Of a stretch of 64,000 bases of DNA, positions 1 to 8,855 are shown in pieces. The stretch's first letter is position 1. Each line of letters opens with the position of its first letter. The DNA lies in the NCBI GenBank assembly GCA_003045895.1, contig PZPC01000014.1, positions 17,615 to 81,614 of the forward strand. The letters run 5' to 3'. The stretch comes from Bacteroidota bacterium (GTDB lineage Bacteria > Bacteroidota > Bacteroidia > Chitinophagales > Saprospiraceae). The notes under the pieces were generated by a model, which saw only the letters and a program-made list of their open reading frames with translations, did no database searches and had not been told where the DNA came from. Position numbers and translations under genes: made by a program.

Positions 1-928
1 TTTTTTGCAGCCATTCGGGGTGTTCGGCCAACAACCGACTCCGCTTGTCGGCCACGCAGGGTGCCAGCCAGAGGCCAGGCGCAAAACCCGCCTGCCTGAT
101 CTCGTCCGCCACGGCTTTCATGCCAGCAGGAAAACTGGGCCGAACAGACAACCAATCGCCCACGGCCGTCTGGAAACCATCATCTATTTGAAAAAAATCC
201 AGCACATCCCCGCGCGACTGATAGGCTTGCAGGTTGTCCGTAATGATGTCGGCCGAGATATTGGTGTAGTGCTGGTACCAACTGGTCCACCCGCGTGCAG
301 GTTGGGCGCGTAGCGGCGGTAACCCGAGCATGCTTTGCCAGCGATCGTAAACCACCGCCGTCGTTCCGGACAACACCAGGAAATCCAGCAGCACCATGGC
401 CTGATGGATCGCAAGCCCACCACAATCGCTCTGGATTCGCAGGCAGCCGGTGGCCTGTTGCCATTGAAAACAGGTATAAGCCTGGTTTTCGTTTAGGGAA
501 CCGAGGAACAGCAGCGGCTGCCCAACACGGCGCAATTCCGTCCAGCTCCAACTGTGCAGGTAACCCCGCTGGCGCCTAATCCAGGGGATATGGTAATCGC
601 CGGAATACCCCATAAATGGCCGGGCCAGGCGCCGCAACTGTGGAATACCCGCAGCCGGGGAAAGCAGCGGACTATCCGTCCAGGATTGAAAGCCATTGCA
701 TAAGATGCGATCCGTAGGGGCCAACGAAACCGGCTGTTCCAACCAACAAGCCTCGATCAGTTGGGGGCCGTCGGGCGTGAAGACCAGTTGTATCCTTACC
801 CCACCCGGTACCGGCGTGTGGGTCAGCTCCAGTAGGCCTGCCGAAGTGCGAACAGATCCGGGCTCCCTCAACCGGATCGTTTGACGGGTGAGTTGGAGGG
901 TGGCCGTAAGATCGGACGGTGGCAGCAT
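1..928 (-). CDS. GH36-type alpha-galactosidase, 3' end outside window
   Basis: The first 309 codons of a gene that runs off the left edge. Translation gives a beta-sandwich N-terminal region with NGFQSWTDS near residue 85, then the start of a TIM barrel with WTSWYQHYTNIS and DFFQIDDGFQ followed by GDW, the pattern of clan GH-D (GH36) alpha-galactosidases. These enzymes release terminal alpha-galactose; the nucleophile and acid/base aspartates lie beyond the window. No signal peptide is seen, so it is probably cytoplasmic. The ATG at 928 is the first after an in-frame TAA. The galactokinase at 57.9 kb could use the released galactose, but it is not linked. The family is fairly certain, substrate specificity is not. 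Confidence 0.85.
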   Translation of the reverse strand, partial: MLPPSDLTATLQLTRQTIRLREPGSVRTSAGLLELTHTPVPGGVRIQLVFTPDGPQLIEACWLEQPVSLAPTDRILCNGFQSWTDSPLLSPAAGIPQLRRLARPFMGYSGDYHIPWIRRQRGYLHSWSWTELRRVGQPLLFLGSLNENQAYTCFQWQQATGCLRIQSDCGGLAIHQAMVLLDFLVLSGTTAVVYDRWQSMLGLPPLRAQPARGWTSWYQHYTNISADIITDNLQAYQSRGDVLDFFQIDDGFQTAVGDWLSVRPSFPAGMKAVADEIRQAGFAPGLWLAPCVADKRSRLLAEHPEWLQK

Positions 929-990
929 ATTTGATGATTAGAACCAGGCTTGGCTTTAGCAAAGCTTGGTCATGAAATAAAACAAAGCAA

Positions 991-1758
991 TCACCTTTCT
1001 GGGGATGCCAGCACTGCGGCCAATGTATCCCGCCACGCTGTTTCTGCCATTGCCAGCACTTCTTCGCCCCGCAGGAGGCGGTGTTGAAAAGAATTAGCCG
1101 ACCCTGATCCGCTTTCGGCCACGAGGAGATCACCCAAATTGGCTTCGGCTTTGTAGTGTAGGCTAATACGCTGCGGAAACCCGGTTGCCAGGCGCTCCTG
1201 CGGCAGCGCATCCAAGAGAAGGCGCAGGTAGTGCGAATTATTGAGGTGCCAGTTAAAATCCAGGTCGTGCCAGCCTACCGTGGTGGTCAGCTGATTTTCG
1301 GTGGACCTCCATTCCTTTAGCTTACTGGCCGGGCGCGGTAAAAAATCGGGCGCGGCAAACAGGGGTTCCGCGCGTTCGACCACCCAATCGGGCAGGCGGG
1401 CCGGGCGGCGGGTAGCGGTATGCATCAATATCCAGGTAGAGGTAGCCTGGGCAACAGGATAGCCCGTGCGATCGACAACGCGGTAATCGCGGTAAGTAAA
1501 CATCCGCTCGAAGCCCGAGGGATAGGTCACGATTTCAATCTCTTCCCCCAGCAGGGGTAGTCGTTGGATGTACAGGTCCAACCGCAGTAAAACCCAACTG
1601 ATCTGGTGCGCTTCCAGGTCCCATACCGACAACTTTAATTGAATGACATGCTGCATGGCAGCTTCGTTCATCAGGCGCAGCAGCGCGGGAGCCGTCATCC
1701 GCTTGTTGGCATCGACATCATAGGTGCGAACGGTATAATGCGCTTGGTGACCAGGCAT
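991..1758 (-). CDS. acyl-ACP thioesterase
   Basis: 255 residues, the usual size of bacterial acyl-ACP thioesterases, which hydrolyse acyl-ACP to free fatty acid and ACP. It has two hotdog halves: YDVDANKRMTAPALLRLMNEAA near the N-terminus and, in the second half, DLDFNWHLNNSHYLRLLLDA, which carries the Asn and His of the DxNxHxNN signature of the FatA/FatB family. There is no signal peptide or membrane segment. ATG at 1758 is preceded by AAAAGGA. It is transcribed away from the dikinase-like gene at 1878 and towards the alpha-galactosidase, 62 bp away. The physiological role in bacteria is usually unclear. Confidence 0.9.
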   Translation of the reverse strand: MPGHQAHYTVRTYDVDANKRMTAPALLRLMNEAAMQHVIQLKLSVWDLEAHQISWVLLRLDLYIQRLPLLGEEIEIVTYPSGFERMFTYRDYRVVDRTGYPVAQATSTWILMHTATRRPARLPDWVVERAEPLFAAPDFLPRPASKLKEWRSTENQLTTTVGWHDLDFNWHLNNSHYLRLLLDALPQERLATGFPQRISLHYKAEANLGDLLVAESGSGSANSFQHRLLRGEEVLAMAETAWRDTLAAVLASPER

Positions 1759-1819
1759 ATTCCTTTTATTAAGTTGGGCTAAACTAAGACATTTATGTCA
1801 GATTAACTGTTTCTATTAA

Positions 1820-1850
1820 TTGTCTACCTGCCCCAGTTAAGCTATCTTTG
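1820..1850 (+). promoter_or_regulatory. Bacteroidota-type promoter for the dikinase-like gene
   Basis: TTG at 1820-1822, a 20-bp spacer, then TATCTTTG at 1843-1850. This matches the Bacteroidota sigma-ABfr consensus (TTG, 19-21 bp, TAnnTTTG). The predicted start of transcription is near 1857, 20 nt before the ATG at 1878. This rules out the in-frame TTG at 1848 as a translation start. Confidence 0.75.
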
Positions 1851-1877
1851 AGTATACCGTCTTTGAAAACAAACCAT

Positions 1878-4772
1878 ATGAGAATTATCTTTTTTTTGTG
1901 TTTGAGTGCAGGGATTGCCTTCGGACAACCCGTTAGCAATGAAGTGATCAGGGAGCGGGTAGCCACCTATAAAAACGAAGCGCGTGGCCCCTACAAGGAC
2001 ATTCGCTGGTTTTGTAAGGACGGCTCCATGGTGATGCCCAAGGAATCCTGCCCTACTCCAGGTGGGGTTCAGCGCGCGCGTTACAAGGATGAGGTGGTTA
2101 CCATGGGCAACAAACAACACCTCTACCTGGGACAAATTTTGGCCAATACACCCAAAGAAGATTTTTGGGATGCCCCGCAATACAACTCCCGCATCAAGCA
2201 ATACCAACTGGAAAAACACCTCCGTTCCATAGACGACGGCTGGATTTTGCGCAAAGCCCAGTTTTACCGCGGGGCGATTCAGGTGGAGGATGAGGAAGCC
2301 TGGGGTATCGACTTCTTCCAGTGGTTGTTGAGCCAGGAAGGGGTACTGGAAAAGCAATTTTTCCTGGTTCGGCAAGCCAGCAAAGATGTCCCTCACCAGG
2401 GAGATGACAATACGCGTCAGCGCATTCGGGCGCTTGCCAAAACGATCTCGGATGCCTATCCTGCCTTTCAGGACTTGCGGATCAAAATACACGGGCAACC
2501 TGAGCCCGGAGATTTGGGTCGGGTCGTTGCTTTTCGCGACCGCAACAAATCCAGTCTCAGCCCAAGTGTTAACCAACAATTTGACCAGTTGATCACGGAC
2601 CTCCGAACCGTCTACCAGGCCGTAGACTTGAACACCCTGCGCAAATACTTGCCCAAACTACCTGCCGAGGCTGCGGTGCGGGCTTCCCTTAACAACTATA
2701 TCGAACAATTCGAAGCCGTTTCCGGCGGACCTGCACGGGCCATGGCTACGGCAGAATTACTGGCAGAAATCCGCACCGCCATGGTGCCCATTGGTAGCCG
2801 CAAAGCACGGCTGGCACTTCTGGACCTGTCCAACGCCCTCGAAGACATCTACTTTACCGATATTCAACAGTGGCCAACCACAACCGTCCGCGCAGCCATG
2901 GACAAAATCTGCTACACGGGCATGGCCGCCATGGGTACCGGCTACCTGGAAATCTGGGAATGGGAGGAACTCCTGGCCACCTTCGCCGTGGCCAAGCAAG
3001 CCACCATGACCACCGAGGAATTGCTCTTTTTCCTGGATCAGGCGCGGAGCATGGTGGAATGGAGTTCGGGGATGGTTTACGGCGTGTACAAAGATGTGGT
3101 GCAACAATATGCCGGTTTTGAGCCACTCGCCAATGGCTTCTACGATGACCGCATCCGGGCTTCGGTTTTGCTCCCACTGGGGCAGGCCATTGCCGACCTG
3201 GGCCGCTACGCCGCTACCGTAGCTCCCTACCACCACCAACTGATGGACGCCCCCAACCCCAATACCGTGCGCGGGCTTAATCCCGGCTACGCGCAGGGCG
3301 AACTGGTGGTGGTGAGTGAAGTAGCCGAGGATTTGCCGATTGATAAAAATAAAATCTACATCTTCCTCAGTCCGCCTGCCGATTTGAAACCAGTAGCTGG
3401 CATCCTGACGGTTACGGAAGGCAACATGGTGTCGCACGTACAACTCCTGGCCCGCAACCTGGGTATTCCCAATGCCGTCCTTTCGGCACAAAATATGGAG
3501 TGGCTCCGGCGTTATGCGGGGCAAAAGGTGTTCTACGCCGTCTCTCCGCAAGGAAGTGTCATTATGAAACCCGCGGGTAAAATGACGGCCGAAGAACAAG
3601 CGCTGTTTGCCAAAATAGAACGCCAGGAAGAACGGATTTCCGTACCGATGAACAAAATAGACCTCAACCAGCGGTCGGTGGTCAACTTGCGGGAACTGGC
3701 GGGTGCTTCTTCCGGCAAAGTCTGCGGCCCGAAAGCGGCTAACCTGGGGCAACTCAAGCGGATGTTCCCCGACAAGGTCGTGGATGGAATGGTGCTGCCT
3801 TTCGGTGTTTTCCGCGAACACATGGATCTTCCCATGCCTGGGCAAACCGTGACGTACTGGGCTTTCCTGCAACAAACTTTCGAGCAGGCCAAAGCCCAGC
3901 AACGCAGCGGCCAAAGTGACCCTGAAGTAGAAGCCTACACGCTGGGACAGTTGGCCATCCTACGGGATGCAATTAAACAAATGACCCTCCTGCCTGCTTT
4001 TGTGGCTGATCTGGAGGCCCAGTTTAAAGCTATCCTGGGGCAGCCGCTCGGCAAGGTTCCCGTTTTTCTGCGCAGCGACACCAACATGGAAGACCTGAAA
4101 GATTTTACCGGTGCCGGACTCAACCTCACCCTTTTCAACGTCCTGGACCGCACGGCTATCCTCAACGGCATCAAAGAAGTGTGGGCGTCGCCCTACACCG
4201 AGCGCAGCTTCAAGTGGCGCCAACGCTACCTCAATGACCCCGAGCATGTTTTCCCGTCTATTCTGATCATCCCTAGCGTGGATGTCGATTGTTCCGGCGT
4301 CCTCATTACCAAAGGAGTAGCCAACGGCGACGCCCGCGACCTCACCATTGCCTTCAGCCGGGGAGCCGGTGGCGCCGTAGATGGCCAGGCTGCTGAATCC
4401 TACCTCTTGCGGTACGATAATGAAAACCGGTTACTATCACCAGCCCGCGAACCCGTTTATCGTCGGTTGCCGGTAACCGGAGGAACCCGCCAGGTTTTCG
4501 CCACTTTTGAAACCCCTATTCTTACCGACTGGAACATCTACGACCTGCGGGTCATGGCCATCAGCATTCAGAAAGAAGTGCCCGCAGCCGAAGGTGGTTT
4601 TCCGGGCCCCTTCGACGTGGAATTGGGTTTCAAAGACAACAAGTTGTGGCTCTTCCAAATTCGGCCTTTTGTGGAAAATAAAAAAGCGGCAGGATCAGCT
4701 TACCTGGAAAAAATATCTCCCCCTGTCCCTTTGAAGCAAGCAATTCAACTGGATGATCCATTACGCAAATAA
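1878..4772 (+). CDS. exported PEP synthase / glucan-water-dikinase-like protein
   Basis: 964 residues. Begins with a signal peptide (MRIIFFLCLSAGIAFGQ). Residues about 1-440 are mostly helical and unassigned. A swivelling phosphohistidine domain follows, with GNMVSHVQLLARNLGIPN and candidate phosphorylated His520. The C-terminal ATP-grasp part has CGPKAANLG, LPFGVF, LRSDTNMEDL and ends in LWLFQIRPF, where the Glu, Gln and Arg expected of the family are kept. The order His domain then ATP-grasp, and the LPFGVF motif, resemble glucan, water dikinase rather than pyruvate phosphate dikinase. The substrate is unknown. The export signal is odd for an ATP-dependent enzyme. ATG 1878 was chosen because upstream TTG 1848 lies inside the promoter. 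The serine hydrolase follows after 12 bp, so the two are probably one operon. Confidence 0.75.
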   Translation: MRIIFFLCLSAGIAFGQPVSNEVIRERVATYKNEARGPYKDIRWFCKDGSMVMPKESCPTPGGVQRARYKDEVVTMGNKQHLYLGQILANTPKEDFWDAPQYNSRIKQYQLEKHLRSIDDGWILRKAQFYRGAIQVEDEEAWGIDFFQWLLSQEGVLEKQFFLVRQASKDVPHQGDDNTRQRIRALAKTISDAYPAFQDLRIKIHGQPEPGDLGRVVAFRDRNKSSLSPSVNQQFDQLITDLRTVYQAVDLNTLRKYLPKLPAEAAVRASLNNYIEQFEAVSGGPARAMATAELLAEIRTAMVPIGSRKARLALLDLSNALEDIYFTDIQQWPTTTVRAAMDKICYTGMAAMGTGYLEIWEWEELLATFAVAKQATMTTEELLFFLDQARSMVEWSSGMVYGVYKDVVQQYAGFEPLANGFYDDRIRASVLLPLGQAIADLGRYAATVAPYHHQLMDAPNPNTVRGLNPGYAQGELVVVSEVAEDLPIDKNKIYIFLSPPADLKPVAGILTVTEGNMVSHVQLLARNLGIPNAVLSAQNMEWLRRYAGQKVFYAVSPQGSVIMKPAGKMTAEEQALFAKIERQEERISVPMNKIDLNQRSVVNLRELAGASSGKVCGPKAANLGQLKRMFPDKVVDGMVLPFGVFREHMDLPMPGQTVTYWAFLQQTFEQAKAQQRSGQSDPEVEAYTLGQLAILRDAIKQMTLLPAFVADLEAQFKAILGQPLGKVPVFLRSDTNMEDLKDFTGAGLNLTLFNVLDRTAILNGIKEVWASPYTERSFKWRQRYLNDPEHVFPSILIIPSVDVDCSGVLITKGVANGDARDLTIAFSRGAGGAVDGQAAESYLLRYDNENRLLSPAREPVYRRLPVTGGTRQVFATFETPILTDWNIYDLRVMAISIQKEVPAAEGGFPGPFDVELGFKDNKLWLFQIRPFVENKKAAGSAYLEKISPPVPLKQAIQLDDPLRK

Positions 4773-4784
4773 AAGAAAAACAGT

Positions 4785-6059
4785 ATGAATAAGCTTCGCA
4801 GCTATGCCATCAGTGGGTTGTTGTTATTGAGCCTGCTGACGGTATCAGATATCCTGGCCTACCCCATTGACGGTTACCTGATCTCTGGAATACGCCGGAT
4901 ACTCAGGCTTGAAATGATCCAAAAGGGAGAAATCAAAGATACGCCACTCCTCCCCGGTGCCTTGCGCTCCATCGACGAGATCAAACTCAACCTGGCGGGC
5001 ACCGCAAAAGCGGATAGCCTGCTCACGCTACCTGCGCCGGATTCCGATTTCCAGCAAACCTTCCTGCGCCTGTTTCCCAATTTGAACGAAAGTTACTCGT
5101 TGGCCTTAATGGATATTACCCCCGGCCGACCTATTCGCTACGCCCAACGCCAGGAATTGCGCGGTTTTCAGCCCGGCAGTGTGGGCAAACTGGCCGTCAT
5201 CAGTGGTTTGTTCTGCGAATTGGAGAACCTCTTTCCCGATTCCTTCGAACAACGGCGCAACCTGCTCAAAACCCGGATGGTAAGGGCCGGAACCTGGGCT
5301 TTAACGGATGAACATACCGTTCCTTTTTTTGACCCCGAGACCTTGAAATTTTTCAAACGGCAGGTCAACCAGAACGATGTCTTCTCCCTCTACGAGTGGG
5401 CCGACCACATGCTCTCCGTCAGCAACAATGGAGCCGCCAGTGTCGTCTGGCGGGAAGCTATTCTCATGCGGGTCTTTGGACAAGCCTACCTCACCCTGAC
5501 CGAACAGGAAGCAGAAAATTATTTTCGCACCACGCCCAAACCGGAATTGTCAGCTATTGCGGTATCAGTCGTCAACGAACCCTTACGTACCCTGGGCATT
5601 ACCCACGAAGAGTGGCGGCTGGGGCAGTTGTTTACCCGTGGAGCAACCGCTTACATCCCTGGCAAGGAAGGCAGCATTGGTACCCCCCAGGGGTTGATGA
5701 AGTGGATGGTTGCCCTGGAAAGTGGACGCCTCATTGACGCCGTGTCCAGTCTGGAAATCAAACGCCTGATGTACATGACCGACCGCCGGATACGCTACGC
5801 CGCCAACGCCCAACTGAAAGATGCCGCCGTCTATTTCAAATCGGGCAGCTTGTACAAATGCAACCGGGAAACCATGCCCAATTGCGGCAAATACCAGGGA
5901 AATGTAGAAAACTTTATGAACTCGGTGGCAATCATTGAGCATCCCGACGGTACGACTTACCTAGTCGCACTCATGAGTAATGTGCTGCGCAAAAACTCCA
6001 ACAACGACCACAATCTACTGGCCGGTAGAATCGACCAGCTGGTGAGGGCGACGAAATAG
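4785..6059 (+). CDS. exported serine hydrolase, class A beta-lactamase fold
   Basis: 424 residues with an N-terminal hydrophobic signal/anchor (about 1-25). The three motifs of the penicillin-interacting fold are present: Ser132-V-G-Lys135, Ser213-N-Asn215, and Lys352-S-Gly354. The Glu166-containing omega loop of true class A beta-lactamases is not evident, so a DD-peptidase-like or other serine hydrolase role is as likely as beta-lactam hydrolysis. It starts 12 bp after the dikinase-like gene and probably shares its promoter. It ends 13 bp from the convergent transporter gene, with no room for a terminator. A second, shorter serine hydrolase of the same fold lies at 8856-9767. Confidence 0.75.
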   Translation: MNKLRSYAISGLLLLSLLTVSDILAYPIDGYLISGIRRILRLEMIQKGEIKDTPLLPGALRSIDEIKLNLAGTAKADSLLTLPAPDSDFQQTFLRLFPNLNESYSLALMDITPGRPIRYAQRQELRGFQPGSVGKLAVISGLFCELENLFPDSFEQRRNLLKTRMVRAGTWALTDEHTVPFFDPETLKFFKRQVNQNDVFSLYEWADHMLSVSNNGAASVVWREAILMRVFGQAYLTLTEQEAENYFRTTPKPELSAIAVSVVNEPLRTLGITHEEWRLGQLFTRGATAYIPGKEGSIGTPQGLMKWMVALESGRLIDAVSSLEIKRLMYMTDRRIRYAANAQLKDAAVYFKSGSLYKCNRETMPNCGKYQGNVENFMNSVAIIEHPDGTTYLVALMSNVLRKNSNNDHNLLAGRIDQLVRATK

Positions 6060-6072
6060 GGACGCCCGGTGC

Positions 6073-8781
6073 TTATAGCAAACCTTGTAGCTCCCTGACC
6101 GCCTGGGCAATTTCCTCATCGCCTGCGGCCATGAGTAGGCGAAAACTTTCTGCTTCGTTGGGCAGCTCTAGCTTGAGCTCCCGGATAGCCGCTGCGGTAA
6201 TAGATTCTAAAACGGTGATTTCGACAATGGGAATGAGCACTTTTTTAGATCCTGCATCCAGCAGGTTGTCCAGGTACTCCAACGCGTTTTCGCGTAAGTC
6301 GGGCTCCTCGCTGCGCAAGCTTTCGTAGATAGAGATGATTTCTTCCGGGGGGTATTTAAGTCCCAACAAACGAAAGATACATTCTAAGCTGACATCCAGG
6401 CGACTTTCGAGCAGCGTAATCAGTTGCTGTCGGGCCAGGCGGATGGCCTGAGAACCTGCTTCCTGCTCGCTGGTTTGTTGTTGGACGTAGAGGATAGAGA
6501 GGATGTCCTGGTAGAGGTGAACCTCATCCAGGACGTACTGCCACACCTTCTTGTCCTTGAACGTAAGGAAGTTGTGCTGCGTTTTCAATGTATTGAGCGC
6601 TCGCAGTGCATTGAGCCTAATCGTTGGATCCCTACTGCTCAGGAGCGTGAACAGCAGATCAACCGCCTTCTGAGAATTGAACTGCCCTACTATTTGCGGA
6701 ATTTTCCGGACCACTTTGGCATCCACTGCCCTCGCATTGACTTGCGCCTGGAGGATGCCTACTATTTCCGTTCCGTAATTTACCAAGGCCTGGGCAGCGA
6801 AATCGCCCAGGTCCGGATCACCTAAAAAACCGATCAGAAACGGAATAAAGTGAGGGTGCATCGTTTGTCCGGCAGCAAGAATAGCCTCGCCAGCCAGGGC
6901 TTTATCCGGATGAGAAAAACAAGCGCTGATCCAGGGGAAGTAGGCGGGTATCCTGGCCAACCCCAGGGCTTTTAAAAGCGCTTTTGTCAGGACTTCACGC
7001 TCGCTGGAATCACTGACGGTAGCCAGAAAAGCATATTGTTGCTGCAGCTGCTGCTCCAGTCTAAAGGTAACTTTCAGGGCCGGATTGTCCCTGCTTTCGG
7101 CGGCTAAACTAACCAATGCTGCCGCTCTGCGTTTGTGATCAGTCGCTTCCAGTCCTTTGTGCAGGTAAGCGATCCCCTTTTTCGGAGAATGGTTCAGCAG
7201 ATAGTCAAAGGCCGCTGTTTTCACCTCCTGATCGGCATGCCTGGTGAGCGGTGCAATGAGCTCACTAAGGTCTTTATTTTTCAGGTAATACAAATTCCGA
7301 ATGGCTCCCACCAGCACGCGTGCGGATGGGTGTTGCAACAGGGGTTGGATCGCAGGTAATAATCGTTCGTCTGGTTGTTGCTTGAGCTTGTTGAGCACGT
7401 ACAAAATCTGAACTTCGCTTCCTTCGGCAAGTACCTGTTGAAGATTGCCCAGAACCGACATATTCCCCAGCTCTAAAGCATCGGTATCCGCGCTGTTATT
7501 TTTGTGTAACCCTTGTTTGAAAGCGTCCAAATAAGAGATTCGAACTTTTTCGATCAGATACAACCACAAACCAACCAACAGGATAATGATGACACTGACG
7601 AATTCCACCGAAAGATGAAAGCCATTGACCACAAAAACCAAGATCAAACCGCTGACCCCGGTGGCCAGGCTATCGACCACCACATCAATAAAAGTTTTGG
7701 TAGCGTTTTTTATCTCCGCAGGTATGGGCAGGGCCAACAATTCCACCCCGGCTTTATTGAGCGATTGTTTGAGGCTACCGTCGCTGGCTTTGATAAATAC
7801 GCCCACCCACAATTCGGGGGCGAAGAAAATGCCTACCGCACCCAAAAAAATGCTCATGGGTAGAAACAAGAGGGAACTGCCTACGCCCAGGGTACCGAGT
7901 ACCAGCCGGGTGAACACCAGCTGGACCACCAAAGAAAACAAGTTGAAATTGGAATACCAAAATCCCAGAAAAGCAGTAAGCTCATCCGGGTCGGCAATAT
8001 GGGCGGCGGCAATTGCGCTGAATTGATAATCGACCAGCTTCGCCACTACCACACTTAGGCCAATGATGCCAGCCAGGTTGCTCAAGTGTACGGACTTGCG
8101 AATGATGGCCAGGGGCTGATCGGTAATAACGACCTTTTTGCGGCGTTGAAAACGGGACTGGCTTCCCAATACGTTGGTTTTCCAAATGTAACGGGTGATG
8201 GGTATACAGCAAAAAAGCAACCCGGCTCCCACGAACAACATGTTTTCACTACCCAGTGGCTCGGCCAGTATGGACGTAAGATACCCCCCGGTAATACCGC
8301 CGGCAATAGCGCCCGTACCGATGATGCCGAACAACCGCTTGGCCGCTCTGGCATTGAACACCATATTGGCCAGGATCCAAAATTGCGAGGCCGACAACAC
8401 GCCAAAAAGGGCGACCGTTACGTAAAAGAAATAGAGCACCCAACCAACTCCCAGGTTGAGCCGCAGCAACAGGCCAAAAACCACGAATAAAAGACCCGAA
8501 AAAAGCAACGTCCCTAAGATGAGTTGGTCCAGGGAACTCCTTTTCAGAATGGCCGCATACAACCCGGACACCAGTACCGCCGAAATAGCAACCAGCACGA
8601 AAGCCAATGGCAGGTAATCCACCCCCAGTTCCGATAAAAAAAGGCCATTGACCGTTGACTTCACGATCAAGAGTGTCGTGATAAGCAAAAAGATAAGCAA
8701 CTGCATGAGCAGTGTACGCAACAACTCTCCTTCCCGAACAGCAAAAAACCTCTTTAGCAATTGCTGCCAGATATTACCCAT
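6073..8781 (-). CDS. ADP/ATP-carrier-like (NTT/MFS) transporter with C-terminal HEAT repeats
   Basis: 902 residues. The N-terminal half (about 1-430) has around twelve membrane segments and resembles the nucleotide transporter/ADP-ATP antiporter family, including the stretch ANMVFNARAAKRLFGIIG. The C-terminal half is soluble and built of HEAT-like helical pairs, for example LLPAIQPLLQHPSARVLVGA. Such fusions occur in free-living Bacteroidota and cyanobacteria, where the substrate has not been settled; nucleotide exchange should not be assumed. The upstream in-frame TTG at 8820 is a possible alternative start; ATG at 8781 is preferred. The serine hydrolase gene lies immediately upstream in the same direction, 74 bp away, so cotranscription is likely. 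Confidence 0.75.
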   Translation of the reverse strand: MGNIWQQLLKRFFAVREGELLRTLLMQLLIFLLITTLLIVKSTVNGLFLSELGVDYLPLAFVLVAISAVLVSGLYAAILKRSSLDQLILGTLLFSGLLFVVFGLLLRLNLGVGWVLYFFYVTVALFGVLSASQFWILANMVFNARAAKRLFGIIGTGAIAGGITGGYLTSILAEPLGSENMLFVGAGLLFCCIPITRYIWKTNVLGSQSRFQRRKKVVITDQPLAIIRKSVHLSNLAGIIGLSVVVAKLVDYQFSAIAAAHIADPDELTAFLGFWYSNFNLFSLVVQLVFTRLVLGTLGVGSSLLFLPMSIFLGAVGIFFAPELWVGVFIKASDGSLKQSLNKAGVELLALPIPAEIKNATKTFIDVVVDSLATGVSGLILVFVVNGFHLSVEFVSVIIILLVGLWLYLIEKVRISYLDAFKQGLHKNNSADTDALELGNMSVLGNLQQVLAEGSEVQILYVLNKLKQQPDERLLPAIQPLLQHPSARVLVGAIRNLYYLKNKDLSELIAPLTRHADQEVKTAAFDYLLNHSPKKGIAYLHKGLEATDHKRRAAALVSLAAESRDNPALKVTFRLEQQLQQQYAFLATVSDSSEREVLTKALLKALGLARIPAYFPWISACFSHPDKALAGEAILAAGQTMHPHFIPFLIGFLGDPDLGDFAAQALVNYGTEIVGILQAQVNARAVDAKVVRKIPQIVGQFNSQKAVDLLFTLLSSRDPTIRLNALRALNTLKTQHNFLTFKDKKVWQYVLDEVHLYQDILSILYVQQQTSEQEAGSQAIRLARQQLITLLESRLDVSLECIFRLLGLKYPPEEIISIYESLRSEEPDLRENALEYLDNLLDAGSKKVLIPIVEITVLESITAAAIRELKLELPNEAESFRLLMAAGDEEIAQAVRELQGLL

Positions 8782-8855
8782 ATGTTTGAAGCTCGCTAAT
8801 AATGCCGTAAAATTAGGCAATATTCCAAGCTCTTCCGGATGATCCGGCGATTAAT

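Noticed and set aside
1848..1877. Upstream TTG start of the dikinase-like gene
   Set aside because: It lies within the -7 promoter element; ATG 1878 gives a proper signal peptide.
2757..3914. 385-codon minus-strand ORF inside the dikinase-like gene
   Set aside because: His/Gly-rich shadow of the coding strand without any recognisable motif.
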